Shown: positions 40,354 through 50,373, counted from the first letter of the stretch. The stretch: DNA of 64,000 nt from Thecamonas trahens ATCC 50062 (GCF_000142905.1 NW_013657668.1:314912-378911); one strand, 5' to 3'. A program made the numbers and translations. Notes: a model not told the origin generated them from the letters alone.

Positions 40354-42104
40354 TCAGTACAAGCCAAACGCGCATCCGTCGGCGCGCGGGTCTGACCCGC
40401 CGTACATCATCCTCCCGCTCTTTTCGCGGACAATGATCTGCCCGCGGCCAAAGACAGACCGCGCCAGTCCGGCTGTGGGCACCACCTTGTGACCAAACTC
40501 GTCGGCCAGCGCACCTACCACCCCCTCGGCCACCCCGTCTTCCACAAACACCTTGCTCTGCTGGGCCTGGCCCGCCGCCCGTGGCACCACAAGCTCGACG
40601 GCATCAATGCAGAACCGAGGCGCGTCGAGTGCGGCCTGCGGGTCCATGCCGAACAACGCCATGTTGAACAGGACTTGGACGTGACCCTGTGGCTGCATAA
40701 ACCCGCCCATGACGCCCATCGCCGAGTGAAGGCTCCCGTCGCTCTCGTGGACCGTCATGCCCGGAATGATGGTGTGGTACGAGCGCTTTCCAGGCCCAAG
40801 CTCGTTGGCTCGCGTTGCCTCGCTCACCCCCGCAGCGCAAAGTTGCATCCGCGGTTCTGCAGCGTGAAGCCGGTGCCGGGCGGAACGAGACCGGAGCCAA
40901 AGCCCTCGTAGTTGGAGTTGACCACCGACGCCGCGTTGCCCTCCGCGTCAACCACACAAAAGTACACCGTGTCTGACGATGCACTTGGTGCGCCATTCGC
41001 ACTCGCCTTGCCGGCATCGATCTTGCCCGCTGCCGCCACTCCCCACTCGGGCGAGAGAAGGTGCGCGAACTCGCCATGGGCCTTCGGCTCGGCCACGTAC
41101 GGTCCGGCCGCTGCAAACGCCATCCGAAGTGCCTCAATGAGCATGTGCAGGTAGCCGGCCGAGTTGTGTCCAAGCGCCTTGAGCTCCTCGGTCCGCGATG
41201 CAAGGATGTTGAGTGCGACCAGCGCCACCAGGCCTTGCCCGTTCGGTGCGCACTCGTACAACCGCACTCCGTCGACTGCGTAAGAGATCGGCTCGCCAAT
41301 CTCCGAGGTATGCGCCTCGAGGTCGCTCGCCTCCATGTACGAGCCGTGTGCAGAGAGCACGTCCAAAATGGCGGCCGCTGGCCAGCCCGAGTAGAACCCG
41401 GCCTTTCCGTCGGACGCAAGCGTGCGGAGTACCCGCGCCATGCCTGGATTGGTCATGATCTCGCCGGCCGACGGCGCACAGCCGCCAGCGGTGAGCAGCT
41501 CGCTTCCGGCTGCATTGCCGCTTCGGGTCAGCTTGTGGCTTCCGGCGGTCCAGCCGCAGGCGGTCACGTCGCCGACGGCGTAGCCGTCCTCGGCAAGCGC
41601 GATGGCTGGCGCCAGCACCTCTGCGGCGGTCACTGCGCCCGAGCCCCAGTGCTCCAGCGTGTCCATCCACGCCGCCGCCGCGCCTGGAACCGTCACAGCA
41701 TGCACCGAGTCCCATGGTAGGCGGACAGCAGCCGGATCAGCCGCGGTGACGGCCGCCGCCACAGCCTCGGCGTCCAACGCCGCCGGCGATCTGCCTGACC
41801 CGTTGAGGGCCTGGACCGTGCCGGACTCTGCATCGTAGTACAACACAAAGGCATCGCCGCCAAGCCCTGTCGAGCACGGTTCAGTGACCGCCAGCGCCGC
41901 CGCCGTAGCCACTGCCGCATCGGCAGCATTGCCCCCGGCCTGCAACACCGCCAGGCCAGCCGCAGTTGCCGCCGCCTGCGACGACGCCACCATGCCCCGC
42001 GGAGCTGCCACCTGCGTCCGCCGCGAGGTAAACGTCACCGAGCCCAACCCAGGGCCCACTCGCGTCCCTGTCGTGCTTCCTTCCGCCGTCGTTGCCGTAG
42101 CCAT
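40354..42104 (-). CDS. GGT: Gamma-glutamyltransferase (apparent frameshift)
   Basis: Read in two frames: 42104-40830 and 40845-40354. One extra G in the run GGGGG (about 40837) joins NRGCNFALRG to VSEATRANELGPGKRSYHTIIP, giving 583 residues. Large-subunit motifs: MVASSQAAATAAGLAVLQAG, GNAADAAVATAAAL, STGLGGDAFVLYYD. The autocatalytic cleavage/nucleophile region SDTVYFCVVDAEGNAAS has the catalytic Thr. Small-subunit motifs are NSNYEGFGSG, PGTGFTLQNRG and PGKRSYHTIIPGM. The enzyme transfers or hydrolyses gamma-glutamyl groups, mainly of glutathione. No signal anchor is visible, so it resembles GGT-like intracellular or bacterial-type forms. The ATG at 42104 follows a 7-bp repeat. Confidence 0.85.
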
Positions 42105-42170
42105 CTCGTCGTTCTGTCGCGTCTGTCGACAGGTGTCGACCCCGCCCGTCTCCCGTCCCCTTCTCACCAG

Positions 42171-42210
42171 TCGCCTGTCGCCTGTCGCCTGTCGCCTGTC
42201 GCCTGTCGCC
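42171..42210. repeat. 7-bp tandem repeat (TCGCCTG) x 5.7
   Basis: Near-perfect heptamer array between the ATG10 stop (42218) and the GGT ATG (42104), both on the minus strand. Confidence 0.93.
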
Positions 42211-42217
42211 GGTGTCG

Positions 42218-42958
42218 TCACTCACACGTGCGCCGTGCCGTGGGCCACTCTCTCCCTCCTGACGACGATGCCGGCGGCAATGGAACGGACACTCCGACCG
42301 CCGGCCCGTACAGCGAGAGCCAGAGCAGCATGTCGCGCTGGCCAAACTGGGCCAATGGCGATGTTGCGTGGGAAGCGAGGATTGACGCCGCTGCTGCTCC
42401 CTCCACAGCTGCCTCGCCCGCTGCCTCGTCCGCTGCCTCACTCCCGTCGGTCACAACAGCCTCGAGCACCGCCGCCGTCTCACACGGGTGGAGCATCAAC
42501 ATGGCTCGTCCGGGGAGATGCGGTGCCTCGGCCAGCGCCAGGTACGTCAGCTGGATCTGCTCGGCGTCTGCTCCGGCTCCGACTCCGCGAGATAGCGGTA
42601 GTCGCGGCCAGAGCTCGGCCAGGCCCATCGGGCCGCCAGCCTCGTTGGCAGCCTCGAAGAAAAGGACCGGAACGGCGTAGCCAGGGTGGTACACCATGTG
42701 AAAGCTGAGAACCATCGCGGCATGCCCGGCTGGGAGTGCTTCGGCCTCGTCGACCTCGCCGTCGACAACCTCGCCGCCGTCGAACCAGTCGTCGTCGGTC
42801 GACTGGGTCAAGTTAGCCCAGCCCTCGCCGCCTCGCATCACAGGCCCACACGCGAGATAGAGCCCGTTGGCAGACTCGATCGCCCGCCACGGCTCGGCCC
42901 ACTCGACGCTCATCGTCGCTAGCCCACGAGCTGCTCGCTCAAAAGTGGCACGATTCAT
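42218..42958 (-). CDS. ATG10: ATG10-like E2 enzyme (autophagy ATG12 conjugation)
   Basis: Single exon, 246 residues. Autophagocytosis-associated E2 motifs occur in order: AMVLSFHMVYHPGYAVPVLFFEA, a PLS..QIQLTYLALAEAPHLPGR stretch, the active-site MLMLHPCETA with catalytic Cys in HPC, and WLSLYGPAVGVSVP at the end, which is the ATG10 rather than ATG3 C-terminus. ATG10 transfers ATG12 to ATG5. An Ala/Glu-rich insertion of about 35 residues (EAADEAAGEAAVEGAAAAS) lies between the HPC motif and the C-terminal helix. The ATG at 42958 is near the 3' end of the PIG-V gene (stop at 43095). Confidence 0.85.
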   Translation of the reverse strand: MNRATFERAARGLATMSVEWAEPWRAIESANGLYLACGPVMRGGEGWANLTQSTDDDWFDGGEVVDGEVDEAEALPAGHAAMVLSFHMVYHPGYAVPVLFFEAANEAGGPMGLAELWPRLPLSRGVGAGADAEQIQLTYLALAEAPHLPGRAMLMLHPCETAAVLEAVVTDGSEAADEAAGEAAVEGAAAASILASHATSPLAQFGQRDMLLWLSLYGPAVGVSVPLPPASSSGGREWPTARRTCE

Positions 42959-43094
42959 TTGCCAGACGGAGAGCCGTGTGCTGCCTGTCGTCGACGACGC
43001 AGCACGCAGGCCGTCGCGGGGGGGGGAGGGAGGAGGGACGGACCAAGACAGAGCCCAACAGCTTGTTCATTGCATTGGCGGGACAAGTCACTAC

Positions 43095-44378
43095 CTACGT
43101 CCACGGATAAAAGGTGGGGAACATGATCGCGCCGAGCGTGTTCCACACAACGCCATAGGCCACAAGCCCGACAGCCCATCGATTGTGGCGCGGGTTGTGC
43201 AGGAGCCAGGCCGAGGCCCAGAAGACGCATGGCGTCGACGAGCACAGCATCCGGGTCGCAACCTGGATGTGCATAAAAAGCGTAGCAACGGCAACGAGAA
43301 ACGCCCAATGGAGTACAAGGACGCCCACTGGATCGCGGCCAGCAACCAGCGCGGCTAGACGGACCCGCCATCCGCGCACAAGCCAAGTGCCGTAGCAAGC
43401 GATGGCGGCCATCGAGCCAACGAGGATCGGCGCAGCAAGTGCAAAGTTGGGCACTTGCTTCCACTCGTAGTAGGCCAGAAAGCCGTTGCCCCAGTACGTG
43501 GCCTGGATGTACGAGTAGAGCTTGAGCGGCGCTACGATCGAGGCGCCGCAGTGTGGGCGCACATCGTGAGCCACCACGCCACTGCCGCAGACCTCCGAAG
43601 CCCCCCAAACCTGAAAGGCAAGGTAAGGAACAACCATAATCGCAGATGCCCCAAGCCAGGCAGCACAGACTGCGAGCCGACCCAGTGTCGATCCCGCTGG
43701 CGCAGTCGCGGCGCGGACACAAAGCGCGACGGCGAGGCCCGATAGCAACATACCGTTTGAGCGGAGCGATCCAGCTCCAACGCCCGCAACAACCAGGCTC
43801 ACACTAGCCAGCACCCGTGAGGCCGTCGAGTCATTACGCCGCGCAGGCGTAGCCAGCCACAGATAGGCGGCAACGGCGGCAAAGGCAACCGCCGCAAACG
43901 GCGCCTCGGTGTAGGCCACAGATCCAAAGACCGATGCGGGCGAGAGAGCATGGAGCCTGCCCGCCGTAGCCATAAACGTTTCACGCGTCACGCCCGAGCC
44001 GTGAAGCCACTTTGAGCCTTTGCTGGCTTCATACACAAGGCCAGCGGACCAGGCGACGGCGAGAGCTGCCGCGATGCCGGCGACGCTGGCGATGAGGGCG
44101 CCAGCGAGAGGCGGCGAGAGCCAGCCAGCAGACGCAGCGACCACTGCACGAAGAAGCAACGGCCATCCCGGAAAGAACGCCATCTCGTGCTCATACACAT
44201 ATCCGCGGTCGGCGATGGCGGTGTAGTAGATGCCGTCCCAGTTGGCGGCGTGGCCGAGAGCAGCCCGACTGCCCGAGGCGTCAAAGGGCGGAAGACAAGC
44301 AGCGGCTGCAGCCATGACCACTGCCACCACCACCCGCGAGCACACACCCCATGCCACTGTCTGCGCCACCCATCCCAT
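43095..44378 (-). CDS. PIGV: GPI mannosyltransferase 2 (PIG-V)
   Basis: Single exon, 427 residues from the ATG at 44378 (MGWVAQTVAW). PIG-V landmarks: ANWDGIYYTAIADRGYVYEH, EMAFFPGWPLLLR, LSPASVFGSVAYTEAPFA, GSLRSNGMLLSG and PYLAFQVWG..CG, with about ten membrane helices. It adds the second mannose to the GPI anchor on the ER luminal side. The Asp in NWDG and the Glu in YTEAPF are the conserved luminal residues. It is somewhat shorter than the ~490 residues of animals, mainly in loops. Upstream ATGs in this frame were not seen. Confidence 0.9.
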   Translation of the reverse strand: MGWVAQTVAWGVCSRVVVAVVMAAAAACLPPFDASGSRAALGHAANWDGIYYTAIADRGYVYEHEMAFFPGWPLLLRAVVAASAGWLSPPLAGALIASVAGIAAALAVAWSAGLVYEASKGSKWLHGSGVTRETFMATAGRLHALSPASVFGSVAYTEAPFAAVAFAAVAAYLWLATPARRNDSTASRVLASVSLVVAGVGAGSLRSNGMLLSGLAVALCVRAATAPAGSTLGRLAVCAAWLGASAIMVVPYLAFQVWGASEVCGSGVVAHDVRPHCGASIVAPLKLYSYIQATYWGNGFLAYYEWKQVPNFALAAPILVGSMAAIACYGTWLVRGWRVRLAALVAGRDPVGVLVLHWAFLVAVATLFMHIQVATRMLCSSTPCVFWASAWLLHNPRHNRWAVGLVAYGVVWNTLGAIMFPTFYPWT

Positions 44379-44756
44379 CACCGCGTCTGCTGTGGTGGGA
44401 GTTGGGTGGCGAGGTGGGTGACGGGCCACGGCGCGATCGAGCGCGAGCAGAGGCGGCAGGCGCCGATGACCACTTCCCGATGACCGTATCGTCACCACAC
44501 ACACGGTTCGTGCTCATCGTGGCGGTATCACTCTCCTTAGAGCATATGGCAGATGATAGAAAAGTGTGGCTGGTCGGTCCCGTTGGGCTTCGGTGGAGGT
44601 CTCATCGATTCCCGGGCTCGGGGCGGGCTGGTCCCGGCCCGGGTTGACCCACGACGAGGCCGGCCGAGCAACGAGCCGACAGGCCTCTGGTCGGCAGCCA
44701 CCACGTGCCAGGGGCAGGGCACCTCACCTCTCGCAAGCAGCAAGCAGAACCCAAAG
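44379..44756. promoter_or_regulatory. Divergent PIG-V/prolyl hydroxylase upstream region
   Basis: 378 bases between two head-to-head start codons. An ATG at 44553 is in frame with the hydroxylase and would add 68 residues, but the sequence is Arg/Gly/Pro-rich and does not look like protein. No other feature seen. Confidence 0.45.
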
Positions 44757-46060
44757 ATGGGCAAGAAGACAAGCAAGCGCAAGTCGAAGATGAGGAGCTC
44801 AGCTGGCTCGGCTGGCTCGGCTGGCTCGGCTGGGTCAGTTGGTGCGGCTGGTGCGGCTGGTGCGGCAGGAGGCAAGCTGGTGCTGTGGGCCGTGGTCGGT
44901 TTGGCTCTGGCGGTGGTGGCTGCCATGATCGTCGCTCCGGGCGCCATGCCGTGGGTGGCCGGGAATGGGAAGGGTCCGATGGACCGAGGCGAGTCAGATA
45001 AGAGAAATAACCCGCTAGCTGAGTCCGACGGCAGTCCGCGGATCGTGCTTCTTCATGCCAACGGGGGAAACAACTCGGCGTCAGATCCGTGGCCGGCACA
45101 GCTAACCATCTCGTCGCGGAGCGAGCTCGATTCGATGGTGGTTGACAAGTTCTTTGAATGGGGTCTGGACAAGCATCGCCCAGCTCATGTGCCAGCCGAC
45201 CGCGAACTTGTCCTCAACCTGTACCTGGAGGACGGCTCGCGGCTGCGATCGATCCAGCAGCTGGCCAAGGACCGCCCACAAACGTGTTCATGGTCCCGGC
45301 CGACGAGTTCTTCTTCTGGCCAGGGCTGTACAAGGGCCACCGGACGACTGTGGCTGGCATCGTGGGTGCCGGCGGCGCACCCGTCGTCATTGAGACCGTC
45401 TCGCTCGAGCCGCGCGTCTTTATCCTTGACAACATCATCTCCGAAGAGCAGATGGAGGTCATCAAGGGCGCGGTCCGCCACGAGATGCAGCGCTCGGCTA
45501 TGTACACTCCGACCGACGATGGGACTCACTACGACGAGTACTCGAACGGCCGCACCTCGAGCCAGGCATGGTACAAGCAGCGCCACCCGCTGACCGAGCA
45601 GCTCTATGACAACATCGCCGCCCTCACCAAGACTCGCCAGAACCTTGCTTTTGGCATGCAGGTCATCAACTACGGTCCGGCACAGCACTACGAGGCCCAC
45701 TACGACTACTTTGATCCGTCCATGTACCCCGGCGAGTCCCAGTTCCAGAACGGCCGCAACCGCATGATCACTGTCCTCTTTTACATGAACGATGTCGAGG
45801 AAGGTGGTCACACCGCTTTTCCCCGCGGCGACGACTACTACGGCCTCAACGGCGTCATTACTGACTACTCGGACTGCGAGCACGGCGTAAGCGTGGCGCC
45901 CAAGAAGGGCCGCGCCGTCATGTTCTACTCGCTCAAGGCACTCGGCCACATGAACGGCGCCCTCGACAGGTACTCGCTCCATTCGGGCTGCGACGTGCTC
46001 AAGGGCGAAAAGTGGGCCGCCAACCGCTGGATCTGGAACAAGCCGTTCCCGCAGCAGTAA
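44757..46060 (+). CDS. Prolyl 4-hydroxylase, membrane-anchored (apparent frameshift)
   Basis: Read in two frames, 44757 to about 45282 and about 45283 to 46060; one extra C in CGCCCAC restores KDRPTNVFMVPADEFFFW and a 434-residue protein. N-terminus: MGKKTSKRKSKM, Gly/Ser/Ala repeats, then one membrane helix (KLVLWAVVGLALAVVAAM), giving a type II topology with a luminal catalytic domain. The domain has the iron ligands in HYEAHYDYFD (HxD) and the distal His in YSLHSGCDVLKGEKW with the 2-oxoglutarate Lys, plus YMNDVEEGGHTAFP. It should hydroxylate prolines in secreted or ER proteins. Stop is 16 bp from the ZIP stop on the other strand. Confidence 0.88.
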
Positions 46061-46076
46061 AGGCCTCGCTCGACGC

Positions 46077-47045
46077 TCACATCGGAAGTAGTGCCTTGAT
46101 CAGCGAAATGCCCGAGACGCTCACGCACACCACCATCCCGGCGAGCGCAGGCGGCAAGTCGTCGAGCACCTCGGGTACAAGCTCGGCAAACGTCACCCAA
46201 ATCATGCAGCCGCCAGCAAAGCCGAGCCCCAGCGGAACAAGCCGCGAAAACGTGTCCGCAAAGACAAAAGCCAGGACCGCGACAAGCGGCTGCGGCGCCG
46301 ACGTCAGCGCCGCATACCCCATCGCCGCCAGGAACGACCCGCCCTTGGCCCGAATCCGCAGCGCCACCACTAAGCCTTCTGGGATGTTGTGACACGCAAT
46401 CGCGAGCGCCATGTACAGGCCCGAGATGCTGGCGCTGCCATCGTGCGAGCCAGGCGTTGCATACGCCACGCCGACGCCCACTCCCTCGCCGATCGAGTGC
46501 AGCGTCATGATCGCCACAAGCAGCAGCGCTCGCCGCGCTGCTGTCCCAGACAGTCCCGCCAGTGATAGCCCGCGAAGCCTGGTCACCGTCTCGGACGACC
46601 ACATGATGAACAGGACGCCGCAGAGGAGGCCGAGCGCTCCCCGCAGTGGATGCTCGGCCATGGCCTCGGTCACCAGATCAAATGAGATTGCGAGCATGAC
46701 GCCCACCGCCACCGCCGTGGCGCAAGCCACCGCCGCCCCGCCATCGCCCATTGCCACCAGCGGCACAGCGCCGAGGCCGGTCGACGCAGCCATGGCCACA
46801 CTCGCAGCAAGCACCTCGAGCCAGCCAGCCGACGAGCCGCTTGGCGTTGACTCACTGCCAGAGCCGGCCACCGCCTGGGTCACCACGACCACGCCAAGCA
46901 CACACACACCAACCCGTACCCCAGTCCGCCACCGCCTCACCAGCTCTGCACTCTCGCCCTCTCGCCCTGGCCTTGCGCCTGTGCTTGCACTGCCGCTCCC
47001 GCCGTGTCCAGTCCCGCCACTGGCTGTTGCGCCCAGCGGGAGCAT
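46077..47045 (-). CDS. ZIP-family zinc/metal transporter (SLC39)
   Basis: Single exon, 322 residues from the ATG at 47045. Eight hydrophobic segments. The helix IV/V metal-site motifs are present: TLHSIGEGVGVGVAY and ACHNIPEGLVVALRI. The variable loop before them is short and lacks a His-rich run, unlike animal LIV-1 ZIPs; the pattern is nearest to the GufA/ZTP29-type subgroup. N-terminal segment is Gly/Ser/Thr-rich. The family imports zinc or iron into the cytosol from outside or organelles. Convergent with prolyl hydroxylase; 49 bp downstream of the RluA-HemK fusion's stop on the same strand. Confidence 0.88.
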   Translation of the reverse strand: MLPLGATASGGTGHGGSGSASTGARPGREGESAELVRRWRTGVRVGVCVLGVVVVTQAVAGSGSESTPSGSSAGWLEVLAASVAMAASTGLGAVPLVAMGDGGAAVACATAVAVGVMLAISFDLVTEAMAEHPLRGALGLLCGVLFIMWSSETVTRLRGLSLAGLSGTAARRALLLVAIMTLHSIGEGVGVGVAYATPGSHDGSASISGLYMALAIACHNIPEGLVVALRIRAKGGSFLAAMGYAALTSAPQPLVAVLAFVFADTFSRLVPLGLGFAGGCMIWVTFAELVPEVLDDLPPALAGMVVCVSVSGISLIKALLPM

Positions 47046-47094
47046 GATCGCCGGCGCGCCGACGTGAGCGACAAGAGTTTGGCACTTGGTGGTC

Positions 47095-49311
47095 CTACGG
47101 TTCAAGAGAAGCAAGCTCGGATAGGCTGGTACTGGCTACAGCGCGACGCAACACAAGTGCGCGCTCGAATCGGTACCGATCTCTACACACCCGATCGAGA
47201 CTCCAACCGGCAGCGGCAAACAAGTCGACGACGGCCTTGCGGCGAGTGCGGACGCCGACCTCGAGAACAACCGCGCCATCCGGCGCAACCAGTTCGGGGC
47301 TCCGCAATAGCGAGGCAGCAAGCCCAACATATCCAGCTTGACCGTCCTCGCCGCCAAGTAGCGCCAGCAGCGGCTCATGCTCGACGGTCTCGTCGTCGAG
47401 GTGGCGATCAGCGAGAGGCTCCGCCACATACGGCGGGTTGCACACCAGCACGTCGGCGTTCTTGACACGATCGTCAACAGCGCCGAGATCAGCTAGATCG
47501 CCCTCGACAAAGCACACATTCGTGTTAGGTGACAAGAGTCGACTGGCGTTGGCCTGTGCCACAGCGAGTGCGTCCGGGCAAATGTCGACGCCGACACCGG
47601 CGAGTGATGAGCCCTCGATACCGGCCGCCAGGATCGAGACCAGCAGACAGCCCGAGCCCGTGCCCACGTCCACCACGCGGAGACAATCCCGGGTGCGTGC
47701 GCTTCGCGCCAACTCGGCTCTGGCCTCAGCCACCAGCACCTCGGATGATCGTCGCGGAATGAGGACCGCGGGCGTGACCGCAAACGAGAGATCGCAGAAC
47801 GTCGCCGACCCCACAATGTACGCCAGGGGCATGCTAGCCAGTGCCGCCGCGTCAGCCTCGGTCCACGCAGAGGCCTCGCTTGCAATCGCATCTTGGATGG
47901 TGGCTTTGCGGACCGCACCGCGCTCGGCGGCAAACCGTCCCTCGCGCTCCAGAAGCGTGAGAAATCGGACTGGCGCCTGGGCTTCGACCACCACACGCTC
48001 TCCGGTACGCGGGTGCGCAAAGGCTATGCGTCGGACGTGAAGCATTGCCGGCATATGCCGGCGATTGGATGTCCGCCCCTGGCGATCAATCAAAGCCAGC
48101 TCACCCGAGCCCGCGAGCGCCCCAAAGAGCTCGTCCGGATGGCTTACGCCGCCCATCAGGCCGCGGAGCCAGAGCAGCGTTCCGACAGCGTTCGACGGCG
48201 TGCTCTCCACCAGCTCTAGCGCCATTCCGTCAATGCAGCGGACCAGGCCGTCGTCGCTGACAGGTACGCCGTTGAGTGCGCCTACAAGAGCGTCAAACTC
48301 GAGCTCGTCAAGCCGCCCCGCAGATAGCAGGCGACCAGGTGGACCGGCGTCAGCCCAGGCATCGGCTGCCGCCCGCGACTTGAAGACCACGACCAGGCCT
48401 GAAACCGTCTTGCCGAGCAAGTATCCCAGCCGAGCTCGCGGCATCCGGTCATCAGGAATGAGTTCGGGCGGCAGCCGATCGAGCGGGAACATGTCCCGCA
48501 CAAACGCCTGCAGGGCTCCCGAGTCGACCTGGCCGGCACTCCGCAGCCCGCTGGGCTTGGACACAACGGCCAAGTCGCGATCCTCCCACACCACGTGGAT
48601 GTTGCGCTCGCTAGCAGCACGACAACGCGCGCTTGTCCACGACTCGAGCGGAAGCTCGAGGGCGAGGCGCACACCAGCGGGCAGCTGATGGTCTTTGCGG
48701 ACCGAGTTGCCACCGTCGGCAGTGAACAGGCCGTGGAACATCATGCGCTTCGTCGACCGCCGCGACTGTGCACCCATGTCAGCAAAGAACTTCTGCGCAG
48801 CCTCAAGCGCCGTCATCGGCTCGGGCACAACAACCTCTCGTCGGCGAACGATGGAGCCATCGGCTGTGGTGGCCACCTCGGTCGAGACCAGAGCGACGTC
48901 GACCGGCGAGAGCTCCAGCACCAGCTCTGCCCCCAACGGCACAGCTGCAGCAGCAGACCGGATGTCCACCACCTCTGCCTCTCCACCAGACTCGTTCACC
49001 ATCCGTAGCCGCCCCTCGCTCACCGCAACCGCCACCGCTGCGTTGGTTGCCATCAGCTCGGGCACCACAGCCTTGAGCAGGTCCTTTGCCCGGACGGCCC
49101 GATAGTGCGCATTGCGGACAACCATACACAAGCCGCCAAAACCAGCCGCGCCGTCTTCCACCCGCGCGTCCGCCGCCGCCATCCCGACTGCGACCCACAA
49201 GGCACGAGTGACAAGTGAGAACAAGCGTGTGCACTTGGAGCAGTGCTTGTGCCGTAGCCAACGGGCCAAGTATCCATGTTCAATAGAGCGTGCAATCGGG
49301 TGGCTATCCAT
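47095..49311 (-). CDS. Fusion: pseudouridine-synthase-like domain + HemK/PrmC methyltransferase
   Basis: Single ORF, 738 residues from the ATG at 49311 (an internal ATG at 49182 is equally possible). Residues ~200-450 resemble RluA-type pseudouridine synthases: an S4-like start, NIHVVWEDRDLAVVSKPSGL, and RARLGYLLGKTVSGLVVVFK. That last motif aligns with HRLDxxTSGL, but the catalytic Asp is a Gly here, so this part is probably inactive. Residues ~500-738 are a complete HemK/PrmC N5-glutamine methyltransferase: LAYIVGSATFCDLSFAVTP..LIPRRSSEVLV, VVDVGTGSGCLLVSIL, VCNPPYVAEP and a C-terminal strand. PrmC methylates the GGQ Gln of release factors; an organellar role is likely. The first ATG overlaps the START gene's stop by 8 bases. 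Confidence 0.8.
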   Translation of the reverse strand: MDSHPIARSIEHGYLARWLRHKHCSKCTRLFSLVTRALWVAVGMAAADARVEDGAAGFGGLCMVVRNAHYRAVRAKDLLKAVVPELMATNAAVAVAVSEGRLRMVNESGGEAEVVDIRSAAAAVPLGAELVLELSPVDVALVSTEVATTADGSIVRRREVVVPEPMTALEAAQKFFADMGAQSRRSTKRMMFHGLFTADGGNSVRKDHQLPAGVRLALELPLESWTSARCRAASERNIHVVWEDRDLAVVSKPSGLRSAGQVDSGALQAFVRDMFPLDRLPPELIPDDRMPRARLGYLLGKTVSGLVVVFKSRAAADAWADAGPPGRLLSAGRLDELEFDALVGALNGVPVSDDGLVRCIDGMALELVESTPSNAVGTLLWLRGLMGGVSHPDELFGALAGSGELALIDRQGRTSNRRHMPAMLHVRRIAFAHPRTGERVVVEAQAPVRFLTLLEREGRFAAERGAVRKATIQDAIASEASAWTEADAAALASMPLAYIVGSATFCDLSFAVTPAVLIPRRSSEVLVAEARAELARSARTRDCLRVVDVGTGSGCLLVSILAAGIEGSSLAGVGVDICPDALAVAQANASRLLSPNTNVCFVEGDLADLGAVDDRVKNADVLVCNPPYVAEPLADRHLDDETVEHEPLLALLGGEDGQAGYVGLAASLLRSPELVAPDGAVVLEVGVRTRRKAVVDLFAAAGWSLDRVCRDRYRFERALVLRRAVASTSLSELASLEP

Positions 49312-50373
49312 CTGGGTAAGAGGCTTCTGCGGCGAGGCCTTGGTAGTGGGCAACAACCTTTGGGTCACGGTTCATCCAGTCGCGGACGTCGAGCAAGATA
49401 AAGGCAGCGGAGGACTGCATGTTGGAGACCTTCTTGGGCACCTTGCCGCGCGGATCGACCTGGGCAATCCATGTGACGAGACAGGCGGAGGAGGCGGCCT
49501 CCTCGGCAGCCGACGTGACACGCGAGCCGTCTGCGTTGAGCGGCACAATGACGTATCCGGATCGCTGGAGGAAGAGGCGGACATGTTTGCGCGGAAGTGG
49601 CGCTGGGTGGGCGGCGGATGACGAGCACACGATGTACTCCCAGTCGTTGTCAGCGCAAGCCATGCGCTCGGTGTCAAAGGTAACCATGGCGCGGTCCTTG
49701 AGCGGCATGGGAAACTTGTACAGCATCTGCGAGATGGAGCAGGTTGGCGAGAAGGTCTCCAGAAGCTCGGCCGACTTGAACCGCGAGTCGCAGGCCTTGA
49801 GATGCAGGTTGGAGCGGAAGACCTGGAACATAATCCTTGCCGACCGGCGGAAGATGAACTTGCCACGGGTGATAGCCAGCTCGCCCGATTTGTCCTGTGT
49901 CACCGAGCACCCGTTCTTGGTCTTGATCGACTCCCAAGGCGGGCCCTCGGCTGCCGCCACTTGCGACAGATCGTCCAGCAACGCATCTGTCCGCCCGCTC
50001 CACAGACCGCCCGACAACCCGACCGACCGACCGACCGCACACCACCAAGCGCAAAGACGATCACCCGAAACACATACATAGACACGTACGCCTTCAATGA
50101 TGAGTCGCTTGATGTACCCCGCCCGCCACCGCATCGCTGACGACGTCAGCCAAGGGGTCGACCTCCCGTCGGGAGAGAGAGAGCAAAAGGGGGGGGGGAG
50201 GCATAGGGATAGGGATGGGGCCAAGAGCACCACATATACAGAGTGTACGTACCAGCTACCCATTCGTAGTTTGTATCGGTGATGGTGAGACCCTCAAGCG
50301 GAGCATCGCTACCAGTCGACTCTTCGGAAGCATACAGCTCGTCCAGTGTTGCCACCTTGCGCACAGCCGCCAT
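49304..50373 (-). CDS. START-domain lipid-transfer-type protein
   Basis: At least three exons: 50373-50253 (donor GTACGT), 50137 to about 50090 and an exon ending at 49304. Exon 1 encodes MAAVRKVATLDELYASEEST..TNYEWVA; exon 2 MRWRAGYIKRLIIEG; exon 3 begins near ALLDDLSQVAAAEGPPWES. The exon 2/3 boundary is unclear because the phases admit several GT sites around 50085-50095. The START fold is seen at WESIKTKNGCSVTQ, RFKSAELLETF, MYKFPMPLKDRAMV (LYKFPMPLKDR), YVIVPLNADGSRV and VTWIAQVDPRGKVPKKVSN. START domains bind sterols or phospholipids. No membrane segment is evident. Lipid ligand unknown. Confidence 0.78.

Noticed and set aside
44553-44756. N-terminal extension of the prolyl hydroxylase from the ATG at 44553
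   Set aside because: The 68 extra residues are Arg/Gly/Pro-rich leader-like sequence; the ATG at 44757 gives a Lys-rich tail and anchor typical of type II proteins.
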